A DNA stretch of 64,000 bases from Synergistaceae bacterium OttesenSCG-928-D05. Its GTDB lineage: Bacteria > Synergistota > Synergistia > Synergistales > Synergistaceae. Made by a program: the position numbers and the translations under genes. Positions within the stretch are counted from its first letter, which is position 1. Each line of letters opens with the position of its first letter. The stretch covers positions 61,420-125,419 of the forward strand of contig JAJDJB010000001.1 in assembly GCA_030266985.1 (NCBI GenBank), given 5' to 3'. This document shows, piece after piece, positions 51,543 to 58,876 of this stretch. The notes under the pieces were generated by a model. The model was not told the DNA's origin, did not search any database, and saw only the letters and a list, made by a program, of their open reading frames with translations.

Positions 51543-52435
51543 GACTTAAAGCTGCCGAATCCGAGTTTCCTCGCCTCTTCTTCAAATATTTCGAGCCCCG
51601 GTATCGCGCTTGCCTTGGGATAGCGGTGCGTGATTTTATAATAAAGAAGATCCGGTGGCGGATCGGCGATGTTCTGGAAAATAATTTTATCGTTTTCCGA
51701 ATGCAGGCGTGGTATCGCGGAACGCGGCACCATACACCACTGTTCCGGCTCAGTCATGATCGTACTGACCAGTGCAGCAGAGTCGAGCCTGAGCTTCACG
51801 GAACGCGATGGATCCCACAAGTGGTCGTGCCAAAGACGGTAGCCGCTCGCCCATTCGATGTAGAACTCGTCCTCTGGGCGGAGCGTAGAGGGAGAAACTT
51901 CGTCCATCTGCTTTTCGCCCTCGCCGGGGATACGTGCCACAACAAGGTCTTCTTGATAGAAAGGTTCCATCTGCACATAGCGTGTCGTTTCCTCGTGCAG
52001 TACGATCGCGAGGTCGAACGCCCTGCTTTCCACCGCCTGGTACATCTGGTCGGACGGATCCATGGAGATCTTCAGATAAATTGGCGGTTCGTGCCGCAGC
52101 AGGTTCGAATAGAGAGGCGGCAGGAGACGACAGTTCACGTTCTCGGAACCGCCGATCGCCAGCGAATACGCTGACCCGGGGTTCCTTGCGTTCGATATTT
52201 CTCGGCTTACTTCCTGCCATTTGAGGGCAATCGGCAAAAAGCTCTCCCCCGCGGGCGTCAGATGCACTGACTTCATGCCCTTTTGCCGGTCGACAAGGAT
52301 CATCCCCATGTCGTTTTCCAGTTCTTTCAAGTTATAGCTTACCGTCGACTGTGTAACGTTCAGAAGCTCGGCAGCGCGACCCAGCGTTCTGGACATTGCG
52401 ACAGCGAGAAAAGCCTCGATGCCCTTTTCATGCAT
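51539..52435 (-). CDS. LysR-family transcriptional regulator
   Basis: 298 aa. An N-terminal winged helix (1-65; FLAVAMSRTLGRAAELLNVTQSTVS includes the recognition helix) is followed by a LysR substrate-binding domain (about 90-290). The start ATG 52435 has a GGAGGTC site; ATG 52450 overlaps it. It is upstream of and overlaps deoC; the TRAP genes follow 180 nt later and the Na+-decarboxylase module lies upstream. Its effector and targets are unknown. Confidence 0.88.
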   Translation of the reverse strand: MHEKGIEAFLAVAMSRTLGRAAELLNVTQSTVSYNLKELENDMGMILVDRQKGMKSVHLTPAGESFLPIALKWQEVSREISNARNPGSAYSLAIGGSENVNCRLLPPLYSNLLRHEPPIYLKISMDPSDQMYQAVESRAFDLAIVLHEETTRYVQMEPFYQEDLVVARIPGEGEKQMDEVSPSTLRPEDEFYIEWASGYRLWHDHLWDPSRSVKLRLDSAALVSTIMTEPEQWCMVPRSAIPRLHSENDKIIFQNIADPPPDLLYYKITHRYPKASAIPGLEIFEEEARKLGFGSFKS

Positions 52436-52614
52436 GAAGATGACCTCCAATAAAAGTTCGCATATTCATCGCCATTATACAGTAAATTATATGACTTTTT
52501 CGATATTCGTAAAACCCTCGTGTAACACAAAACCGGGTTGTTGAAAAACACAGCGCCCAACAGCCCGGATCGCCTTTTCGCGTCAAACGGCGAAATACCT
52601 TGCAAGCGTCAATA

Positions 52615-52731
52615 TTAAACGGACGACTTTGCAGTGTTCTTTTTCCCTTCCGCTTTGAGCGTACGCCAAATTGCCCATATGAAAGAACCAAAAGCGATGC
52701 CGATACAAACGATCATGTTCACTACCCACAT
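52615..52731 (-). CDS. Tiny single-helix membrane protein with WAIWR motif
   Basis: 38 aa, too short for normal gene calling. It reads MWVVNMIVCIGIAFGSFIWA then IWRTLKAEGKK and a short tail. One helix (4-22) is followed by a positively charged end, so a cytoplasmic C-terminus is expected. A perfect AAGGAGGA site lies 6 nt before the ATG. It shares the WAIW(R/K) block with the 26-residue protein just upstream. Both follow the second decarboxylase beta subunit. Likely small accessory subunits; no family is recognised. Confidence 0.65.
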   Translation of the reverse strand: MWVVNMIVCIGIAFGSFIWAIWRTLKAEGKKNTAKSSV

Positions 52732-52776
52732 ATTCAGTCCTCCTTCAATTATCGGTGCGTTCGTTGTTTGAAAAAG

Positions 52777-52857
52777 CTACTCCGTATGCACCTTCCATAT
52801 TGCCCACAACATAGCGCAGGCAGCTACAACTACACTAAGCAGAATATTTGAAAACAT
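52777..52857 (-). CDS. Tiny single-helix membrane protein with WAIWK motif
   Basis: 26 aa: MFSNILLSVVVAACAMLWAI then WKVHTE. Almost the whole chain is one helix with a charged end. GAGGTG lies 7 nt before the ATG and overlaps the beta-subunit stop codon, so translation is tightly coupled to it. Together with the 38-residue protein it may assemble with the beta and short gamma-like subunits. Confidence 0.6.
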   Translation of the reverse strand: MFSNILLSVVVAACAMLWAIWKVHTE

Positions 52858-52867
52858 GTTCTGCACC

Positions 52868-53992
52868 TCATTTCGTCAATAGCGTAAGCATTGCTCCCGC
52901 GGCGACCGCAGTTCCGATAACACCCGCTACGTTCGGGCCCATCGCGTGCATCAGAATATAGGAACCGGGGAATTCTTTCTGGACGACTTTCTGGCAAACG
53001 CGCGCCGCCATCGGCACGGCGGATACGCCCGCCGCTCCTATGATCGGATTCACCTTGCCTCTTGTCGCAATCTTCAGCATCTGGCCGAAAATAACCCCGC
53101 CCGCCGTACTGAATATGAACGCAGCCAGCCCGAGCGTGATGATTTTTATCGTTTCGATGCGCAGGAACGATTCCGCGTTCATCGTGGCACCTACGGAAAT
53201 TCCCAAAAAGATCGTCGTCGCGTTCAAAACTTCGTTCTGTGCGGCGAGACTCAGCCTCTCCGTACAACCGGACTCGCGAAGCAGGTTTCCAAACATGAGC
53301 ATACCGATCAGCGGCACCGCCGCGGGCAGAATAAGGCCACACGCCAGCGTCGATATGATCGGGAACAAGACACGCTCAATGCGGGAAACCGGGCGCAGTT
53401 GTTCCATTTTGATCGCTCGGTCGGCCTTCGTGGTGAGAAGATTGATAACGGGCGGCTGAATCAACGGAACGAGCGACATATAGCTATACGCCGCGACTGC
53501 GACCGCAGGCAGAATATCACGCGCTAGTTTCGCGCAGAGATAGATTGCCGTCGGCCCATCCGCCCCGCCGATAATACCGATTCCGGCGGCCTGCTGGATC
53601 GTGAATCCCATCAGCATCGCACCGATTACCGCTACGAAAACGCCAAGCTGCGCAGCTGCGCCCAGAAGAAACGTAATCGGGTTCGCCAGCAGCGGGCCGA
53701 AATCCGTTAGCGCGCCAATCCCCATGAAAATGATGATTGGATAAATTTCGTGGTCGATGCCGAACTTCACGAAGTAGAGGAATCCGCCGGGATCCAGTAT
53801 TCCGGAGAGCGGCAGATTGACAAGCAGACACCCGAACGCGATCGGCAAAAGCAGCAGAGGCTCAAAACCCTTCACAATGGCTAGATACAGCAGAACAAAC
53901 GATACAAGCAGCATAATAAGATTGCCGCCTGTAAGGGCGATGAACCCGGACTGTTCAATAACACCGCGCAGAGCGGTAATATAAAGTTCCAT
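52868..53992 (-). CDS. Second Na+-translocating decarboxylase beta subunit
   Basis: 374 aa, same length as and by eye strongly similar (roughly 85-90% identical) to the beta subunit at 11482-12606, including GGADGPT at the same place. It exports Na+ on decarboxylating carboxybiotin. Its cluster has only a short gamma-like subunit before it and two tiny membrane proteins after it; there is no carboxyltransferase or biotin carrier. It may use the alpha subunit and carrier from the first operon or partner with another carboxyltransferase elsewhere. Start ATG 53992 is two bases after the previous stop, with GGGAGG inside that gene. Confidence 0.9.
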   Translation of the reverse strand: MELYITALRGVIEQSGFIALTGGNLIMLLVSFVLLYLAIVKGFEPLLLLPIAFGCLLVNLPLSGILDPGGFLYFVKFGIDHEIYPIIIFMGIGALTDFGPLLANPITFLLGAAAQLGVFVAVIGAMLMGFTIQQAAGIGIIGGADGPTAIYLCAKLARDILPAVAVAAYSYMSLVPLIQPPVINLLTTKADRAIKMEQLRPVSRIERVLFPIISTLACGLILPAAVPLIGMLMFGNLLRESGCTERLSLAAQNEVLNATTIFLGISVGATMNAESFLRIETIKIITLGLAAFIFSTAGGVIFGQMLKIATRGKVNPIIGAAGVSAVPMAARVCQKVVQKEFPGSYILMHAMGPNVAGVIGTAVAAGAMLTLLTK

Positions 53993-53993
53993 G

Positions 53994-54173
53994 TTATTTG
54001 CCGACCTCCCGCGTTTTATCCTTCTTCTCTATTGCGCTCACAACTTTATGTGTCGAGAGCATCACGAACATCAACCCGATAATGACCAGAAAAACGATGC
54101 TCATGGCGATCAAGGACATCACAAGCGCCCCGGAGGGGCCTGCAAAGTTAGAAGCGACCGAACCAAACGACAT
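53994..54173 (-). CDS. Short OadG-like subunit
   Basis: 59 aa. MSFGSVASNFAGPSGALVMS, then one helix (about 15-38) and a charged tail KVVSAIEKKDKTR. It matches the first half of the 130-residue delta subunit at 13078 (MTGTSSVASYFVGVPGGLVM) but lacks the Ala/Pro linker and C-terminal domain. Start ATG 54173 with GAGGAGG 8 nt upstream; an earlier in-frame start at 54242 is less likely. First gene of the second Na+-decarboxylase module. Confidence 0.75.
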   Translation of the reverse strand: MSFGSVASNFAGPSGALVMSLIAMSIVFLVIIGLMFVMLSTHKVVSAIEKKDKTREVGK

Positions 54174-54326
54174 ACCAATTTCCTCCTCATTCATAGAACA
54201 GCAAACATAGGACACGCTCCGCGCGCGGAGGCGAATGCCCATAACACGAACGCCGCATGGCTATGCACTCGGCAAAGCATGCGAAAAGGCAGGTTTAAGA
54301 TTTAGGTGGTAAGTCTTTGGTAAGGA

Positions 54327-54776
54327 TTATTCCCGCTTATGTGTCGTTTTGACGTATGTAGTTGGTGAAAAAGCCAGGTTCTCGTCTCTCCGCAGGAACG
54401 ACGAGCGCTGCATTTCCTTGGAAGTGACATCGCCGTTTGCAACAAAAGAGAGACATTCGAGATTTGTGGAAACAGAGCCCCTGAAACGGGTGCGCTGTGT
54501 ATTGAGATTCGCCTGAAAAGGCGGGAACTGGCGAGGCTGTATTGCGTCCGGGGAATTATCGTCCGTTACGGGTTTCTGGGGCGTTTGATGGCCATCCTGC
54601 CGGAGTGCGCCGGAAGCACCCAACTCGTTGTTGTAGAAATAACAGGTCGTATCGTACGTATAGAGCTGCTGCGCGGAAGACACGCAGACCAGAACCGTCA
54701 CAAGGAGGAGGGTCAAAACAGCGACGGAGAGAATTTTTCTCTTATTCGGGAGCAGGGTTTCCAATCTGTAATGCAT
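54327..54776 (-). CDS. Predicted secreted protein of unknown function
   Basis: 149 aa. A basic start (HYRLETLLPNKRK) and a hydrophobic helix (about 16-32) ending VSSAQ look like a Sec signal peptide or anchor. The mature part is polar, with Pro/Gln/Asn-rich segments and few predicted structures. No family is recognised. Start ATG 54776 with GGGGAT upstream; ATG 54818 is an alternative. It is upstream of the short OadG-like gene (150-nt gap), and a link is not shown. Confidence 0.5.
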   Translation of the reverse strand: MHYRLETLLPNKRKILSVAVLTLLLVTVLVCVSSAQQLYTYDTTCYFYNNELGASGALRQDGHQTPQKPVTDDNSPDAIQPRQFPPFQANLNTQRTRFRGSVSTNLECLSFVANGDVTSKEMQRSSFLRRDENLAFSPTTYVKTTHKRE

Positions 54777-54948
54777 TGCAACATCCCCATACGATACCGA
54801 TTGCCCGAATGATAGCATAGTTTACTTTTTTTTGAAAGCGAGCCGGGCTTTGCCGTATAAAACACGCGAAGCGCTATATACTCTCACGAACCGAAACGCG
54901 TCTTATTTTAGGTATTCTAATAACGGACTTCTCTTCGTATATAAGGAC

Positions 54949-54978
54949 GCAGGCTGTCGATTTATATCGGCAGCCTGT
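54949..54978. terminator. Hairpin after the amino-acid dehydrogenase operon
   Basis: CAGGCTG-T-CGAT with ATCG-G-CAGCCTG form a strong stem (54950-54977) 44 nt after the last gene. There is no U-run immediately after it, so termination may be Rho-assisted. Confidence 0.5.
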
Positions 54979-55020
54979 GTCTTGCAAAACGATTTTTAAT
55001 TGTTTCGGTTTACCGCCGGG

Positions 55021-56172
55021 TTAAATAAACGCCGGCTCGAAGAAGAGATCGCCTTCGGCAAACCGCGCGAGACGGAAGCGGTGAAGGTCGACAAAAGCCT
55101 GCTCGCCGACAAGCATTTCTTTGCAGACGCGTCCTCCCGATGGCCCGAACTGCAGACCATGTCCGCTCCAGCCGCAATTGACCATGAGCCCTTCAAGCGG
55201 TGTCCAGTCGATAATCGCGTTATGGTCTTCCGTGACGTCATAAGGGCCTGACCACTGGCGCACGACGCGCACGCCGGAAAGCGCCGGAATTCTCTTCAAT
55301 ACGCTCGCCGTGACGCCTGCCAGGAACTTCACGCTATTGCCCTCGTTGCCAAGGTCTCGCGGTTCGTCCTGGTCGTCGCGGCCAAACATAAAGGTCCCGT
55401 TTGGGCACTGCTTAAAATACGCGCCATCGTCAAGGCAAAGCACCATAGGACAGTTAAAAACTTCGACTGGTTCGGAAATCAGAATATTGTGACGTTCCGG
55501 ATAGACCGGAATATCTACGCCAACCGTTGCGGCGAGCGGTCTTGTATGCGGTCCTGCGGCAAGCAGAACCCGCGGCGCGTGCCACTCTTCGCCGCTCTCC
55601 GTCACGACGCCTTTGATCTTCCCGTTTTCCGCAAGCAGCTTCTGAACGGGTGTGTAGGTTTTCACAACCGCACCGTAACGCGCGGCGGCCTCACCGTACG
55701 CCATCGTGAGCGTCTGCGGGTTGATATGGCCGTCTTCGCCGCAGAACGCCGCACCGATGATTCCGTCAAGGCGCAGATAGGGCCATCTCTCATGGATTTC
55801 GTCCGGCGTGAAGATGACGGACGGAATATCCATGCTCTTTTGAAGCGCTACGTTCTTCTTAAGCTGATCCAGGCAGGAGTCCGTGTAGGCTACCCACATA
55901 TATCCCCACTGCCTGAATTCGAGATCCATCCCCGTGTCCAGCTCTTCTTCGAGCGTCGGGAAAACTTTCAGATTGTACTTCGCCATATGCAGGTTGACTT
56001 CCGTACCGAAGTGCTGACGAAGTCCTGCAGCCGAACGCCCGGAACCACCCGATGAAAGGTAACGCGACTCAAACAGCGTTACTTTATATCCTGCTTTTGC
56101 AAGTTCGTAAGCGGTGGCACAGCCGTGAACGCCGCCGCCGACAATGATAAAATCGGTTGTTTTAACAGTCAT
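55021..56172 (-). CDS. FAD-dependent amino-acid dehydrogenase subunit (DAO family)
   Basis: 383 aa of the glycine/D-amino-acid oxidase family, most like the beta subunit of sarcosine oxidase, HcnC or D-hydroxyproline dehydrogenase. FAD site: IVGGGVHGC (10-18), then FESRYLSSGGSGRSAAG. The C-terminal NCGWSGHGLQFGPSGG is typical. It is last of a five-subunit operon with two FAD proteins and three Fe-S proteins, the layout of proline/hydroxyproline or sarcosine dehydrogenase complexes. The substrate is not determined. Confidence 0.88.
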   Translation of the reverse strand: MTVKTTDFIIVGGGVHGCATAYELAKAGYKVTLFESRYLSSGGSGRSAAGLRQHFGTEVNLHMAKYNLKVFPTLEEELDTGMDLEFRQWGYMWVAYTDSCLDQLKKNVALQKSMDIPSVIFTPDEIHERWPYLRLDGIIGAAFCGEDGHINPQTLTMAYGEAAARYGAVVKTYTPVQKLLAENGKIKGVVTESGEEWHAPRVLLAAGPHTRPLAATVGVDIPVYPERHNILISEPVEVFNCPMVLCLDDGAYFKQCPNGTFMFGRDDQDEPRDLGNEGNSVKFLAGVTASVLKRIPALSGVRVVRQWSGPYDVTEDHNAIIDWTPLEGLMVNCGWSGHGLQFGPSGGRVCKEMLVGEQAFVDLHRFRLARFAEGDLFFEPAFI

Positions 56173-56185
56173 TGCATGCCACCTC

Positions 56186-56455
56186 CTAGTTGTCTTCTGC
56201 CAGCAGGCTGAACTTGATGGGTTTCACCGGAGGACGGATCACGCCCGTGTTCAATTCGCTGATGGGCTTGCCCGTTGCCATGGAAATTTCGCGCAGGATG
56301 ATATCCCGGCAGCCGCGTCCCTGACATGGGCCCATGGTAATGCGAAGAATACGTTTGAGTTCTTCGAGATTTGTATAGCCTTTATTGATCCAGTGGCGAA
56401 TTTCTTCGATCTGAATTTCTTCACATCTGCAGATGATGTTGACTTTCTCACTCAT
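56186..56455 (-). CDS. BFD-like [2Fe-2S] protein
   Basis: 89 aa. Four cysteines, Cys9-x-Cys11 and Cys44-x4-Cys49, in ICRCEE and GPCQGRGC, fit a BFD-like [2Fe-2S] domain as found in HcnB/SoxA and NirB-type proteins. It should pass electrons between the two flavoproteins of the complex. Encoded between the 4Fe-4S protein (2-nt gap) and the DAO subunit. Confidence 0.87.
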   Translation of the reverse strand: MSEKVNIICRCEEIQIEEIRHWINKGYTNLEELKRILRITMGPCQGRGCRDIILREISMATGKPISELNTGVIRPPVKPIKFSLLAEDN

Positions 56456-56457
56456 GT

Positions 56458-56973
56458 CTAGCCCACCGCCTTTATCGCTCTGATCTCGTGCACTTTGTCT
56501 TTCGGAATGACTACGCTCACGACGATCGTCTGGTCTTTTAAGGGTTCCGATACCATGCTGACTTCCCCTTCCGATACGACGTTGCCGGTACGGTCAAGGC
56601 ATTTGACTGTGTCGCCTTTCGCCGGTACGGGAACGAGTTCGTACGGAAGTTTGATGACCGCTTTGTCCGCCGAATAGGTCAGGTCGATGACGAAGCACGC
56701 AAGACCCGGGCATTTCGCCACGCAGAGCGCGCAGCCCGTGCATTTGCTGTAGTCGATCGTCGGCACGTCGTTGATGTCCGTGAAGGGAACCACCGCGCCC
56801 GTGGGGCAGCTCGTCGCGCAGGGGTTGCACGGAATCCGCTGGGGGCATTCGATGACAACGTACCCGTTCTTTTTGGCTTCCCATTCCGCCTGCGGCGGCA
56901 GGATCGCACCGGGCATTCTGTCTACTAGTACGCCGCTGTTGAAGAGTTTGGTTTTATCGCATCCGCAGCTCAT
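56458..56973 (-). CDS. 4Fe-4S dicluster electron-transfer subunit
   Basis: 171 aa. Two cluster motifs are seen: CPQRIPCNPCATSCPTG in the middle and CTGCALCVAKCPG, after which a beta-rich C-terminal region (about 105-171) follows. It lies between the NAD/FAD subunit and the BFD-like subunit and is the likely electron outlet. The N-terminal CGC is extra. Confidence 0.87.
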   Translation of the reverse strand: MSCGCDKTKLFNSGVLVDRMPGAILPPQAEWEAKKNGYVVIECPQRIPCNPCATSCPTGAVVPFTDINDVPTIDYSKCTGCALCVAKCPGLACFVIDLTYSADKAVIKLPYELVPVPAKGDTVKCLDRTGNVVSEGEVSMVSEPLKDQTIVVSVVIPKDKVHEIRAIKAVG

Positions 56974-56976
56974 CTC

Positions 56977-58077
56977 TTACGCCTCCCATCCCGCTGATAA
57001 TACCTGGCAGATTCCGCCGCGAATCTTTTCTCCCACTTCGCCGGCGCGCAGGTGTTCCAGTCGTTTCCAGTATTCGTCGAATTTGGTCTGTTCCATGTTT
57101 TTGCCGAGCGCTTTGGCTGCGCTGAAGCCCGCGATGCGGCCTTCTACCATTGCCGCCGACGCTTCTTCGATGCCCGATGCGTCGCCCGCTACCCAGATGT
57201 CGGGGTTGGAGGTGCGCATGGTGTTGTCGCGGAAGGGTACGTGTCCGCAGAGCTGCGGGACAAATAGCATTTTGCAGCCCGCCTGCCAGAAGAGTTCGGT
57301 GGTGGGGGTGAGCCCGACTGCCATGCAGATGACGTCGCAGTCGATTTTCTGCGGTTCGCCGACGCGTTCGAATTTGTCGTTGAGGGGCTGGATGACTGCG
57401 CCGGTTATGGTCTGGTCGCCAAGCGCCTCGGTGATGGTGTGCTGGAGGAGGATGGGAATCCCAAGCCGTCTGATTTTGGCTGCGTGGACCCAGTAGCCGC
57501 CTACGCGCGGCATGGCTTCTACGACGGCCGCGACTTCTACGCCGGCCTGCGTCAGCTGGTAGCTGACGATGAGTCCGATGTTCCCGGCGCCTACCATGAC
57601 AACTTTTTTACCGGGGACGACGCCGTAGACGTTCATGAGGGTCTGGACTGCACCCGCTCCGTATACGCCCGGAAGGTCGTTGTTGGGGAAGGGGATGAGT
57701 CTTTCCTGGGCCCCGGTCGCGACGATCGTCTTTTTCGCTTTGATCCGGTAGTATTCGTCTTCCCCTTTCATGGCGGTGTAGATGCCTTCTTCGGGGTAGT
57801 AGGCCGTGACTGTGGTGTTGGTTTTGATTTCGACTTTGTCGCCCAATCCTTTGATTTCGTCGAGCAGGATGTCGGAGATCTTGTAGCCGCGTGTGCCTGC
57901 GTATTCGTCTTTGCTGCCGAAGAATTTATGGGTCTGTTTGACGAGCTGGCCGCCGGGGTGGAGGTCGCTCTCTATGACGGTCGTCTTAACGCCCGCGCCT
58001 GCCGCTTCCGCCGCCGCGCAGAGGCCTGCCGCGCCGCCGCCGATTACGAGAAGTTCTGTCTCAAGGGTTTTTCTCAT
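56977..58077 (-). CDS. FAD/NAD(P)-binding subunit of the amino-acid dehydrogenase complex
   Basis: 366 aa with two nucleotide-binding folds: FAD site VIGGGAAGLCAA (11-22) and a second GAGNIGL. An ATGAQERLIPFPNNDLPGVY stretch is typical of HcnB/SoxA-like alpha subunits. It receives electrons from the DAO subunit through the Fe-S proteins. Second Fe-S/flavin gene of the operon, preceded by the [2Fe-2S] gene. Confidence 0.87.
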   Translation of the reverse strand: MRKTLETELLVIGGGAAGLCAAAEAAGAGVKTTVIESDLHPGGQLVKQTHKFFGSKDEYAGTRGYKISDILLDEIKGLGDKVEIKTNTTVTAYYPEEGIYTAMKGEDEYYRIKAKKTIVATGAQERLIPFPNNDLPGVYGAGAVQTLMNVYGVVPGKKVVMVGAGNIGLIVSYQLTQAGVEVAAVVEAMPRVGGYWVHAAKIRRLGIPILLQHTITEALGDQTITGAVIQPLNDKFERVGEPQKIDCDVICMAVGLTPTTELFWQAGCKMLFVPQLCGHVPFRDNTMRTSNPDIWVAGDASGIEEASAAMVEGRIAGFSAAKALGKNMEQTKFDEYWKRLEHLRAGEVGEKIRGGICQVLSAGWEA

Positions 58078-58093
58078 CTCTCTATGTACCCCC

Positions 58094-58414
58094 TTATTGC
58101 GCTTCCAGGGGGACGAGCCCCTTGCCGTGCTGCGTCTCGACTTTCATGCCCGCTTCCAGCGGCGTGACGCATGTACGTACGTTCGGTACTCCGTCTACTA
58201 CCATGAAGCAGGAGCTGCATTTGCCGATTGCGCAGAAGAATCCCCGCGGACGTTTCATCTCCGGGGTGATGCGGTAGATATGCACGCCGTTTGCATGCAA
58301 TGCCATCGCGATCGGTTCGCCTGCGTACCCCTTCAGCTCTTTCCCGTCGAGCGTGAAGACTACTTCTTTCCCGTGCTTGTACTCGAGTATTGGATGTTCC
58401 TTAATCAATTCCAT
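58094..58414 (-). CDS. [2Fe-2S] subunit of the amino-acid dehydrogenase complex
   Basis: 106 aa of the Fer2_4 kind. Four cysteines, Cys61, Cys66, Cys69 and Cys82 (FFCAIGKCSSC … RTC), match the N-terminal domain of sarcosine oxidase alpha/HcnA. It shares its start region with the tiny gene upstream (10-nt overlap). Together with the other four proteins this gives the complete HcnABC-like or proline-dehydrogenase-like complex. Confidence 0.88.
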   Translation of the reverse strand: MELIKEHPILEYKHGKEVVFTLDGKELKGYAGEPIAMALHANGVHIYRITPEMKRPRGFFCAIGKCSSCFMVVDGVPNVRTCVTPLEAGMKVETQHGKGLVPLEAQ

Positions 58415-58554
58415 GTACCCGGCACTCCCCTTTCTGCGGACAGTTTTATCCGTCTTTTAATTTTGATAACAAAAACTACACAAAAAAATAATCCCATCCC
58501 AACAATCGCCAGACTAGCCACTACTTCAGCGAGGTAAAATACCTGAACATCCAT
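58405..58554 (-). CDS. Tiny membrane protein leading the dehydrogenase operon
   Basis: 49 aa: MDVQVFYLAEVVASLAIVGM, then GLFFCVVFVIKIKRRIKLSA and a short tail. One long helix (about 6-32) then a basic stretch implies a cytoplasmic C-terminus. GGGGT lies about 9 nt before the ATG. Its stop overlaps the next ATG by 10 nt. It is probably a real, coupled gene that helps attach the complex to the membrane, but no family is recognised. Confidence 0.6.
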   Translation of the reverse strand: MDVQVFYLAEVVASLAIVGMGLFFCVVFVIKIKRRIKLSAERGVPGTWN

Positions 58555-58604
58555 ATAATACTACCCCGTTAGTTGTATGAAAAATGATAATTCTTCCTAT
58601 ATAT

Positions 58605-58621
58605 TATTCATAATATGAATA
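58605..58621. promoter_or_regulatory. Palindrome TATTCATAATATGAATA upstream of the dehydrogenase operon
   Basis: A perfect 17-bp palindrome (8-bp arms) about 50 bp upstream of the operon's first gene. It has the position of an operator. No regulator can be named. Confidence 0.5.
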
Positions 58622-58747
58622 TATTCCAGGATGGTTTGTTACAACAGGTTTACGAGTGAAATGACGGCTATGTCAGCATTTACAGATTAAATTTCTTTTA
58701 TGTCCCGTTTATTCCAGACCGTCAGCCGTACTTTTGATTTTTTTGCC

Positions 58748-58770
58748 ATTGTCGAAAAATAGGCGACAAT
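58748..58770. promoter_or_regulatory. Dyad ATTGTCG-N9-CGACAAT
   Basis: Perfect 7-bp arms with a 9-bp centre in the dehydrogenase operon upstream region, about 195 bp before its first gene. Confidence 0.45.
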
Positions 58771-58790
58771 TTTGTGTTTTTTCACTATAA

Positions 58791-58835
58791 AAACACAAAA
58801 AACAGGCTGAAGATATGCGTCAAATATCTCCAGCC
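58791..58835 (-). terminator. Terminator of the helicase gene
   Basis: GGCTG-AGATAT and ATATCT-CAGCC form a stem on the minus strand followed by TGTTTTTTG, 42 nt after the helicase stop. Confidence 0.8.
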
Positions 58836-58876
58836 TTTATTTTCAAAGCATCAATAATTATTTTTGTTTATTTTAT

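Larger units (their letters stand above)
58555..58876. other. Intergenic region upstream of the dehydrogenase operon
   Basis: About 320 bp between the tiny membrane gene and the helicase gene end. It holds a perfect palindrome TATTCATAATATGAATA (58605-58621), a dyad ATTGTCG-N9-CGACAAT (58748-58770) and the helicase terminator. No other gene is evident. Confidence 0.5.
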
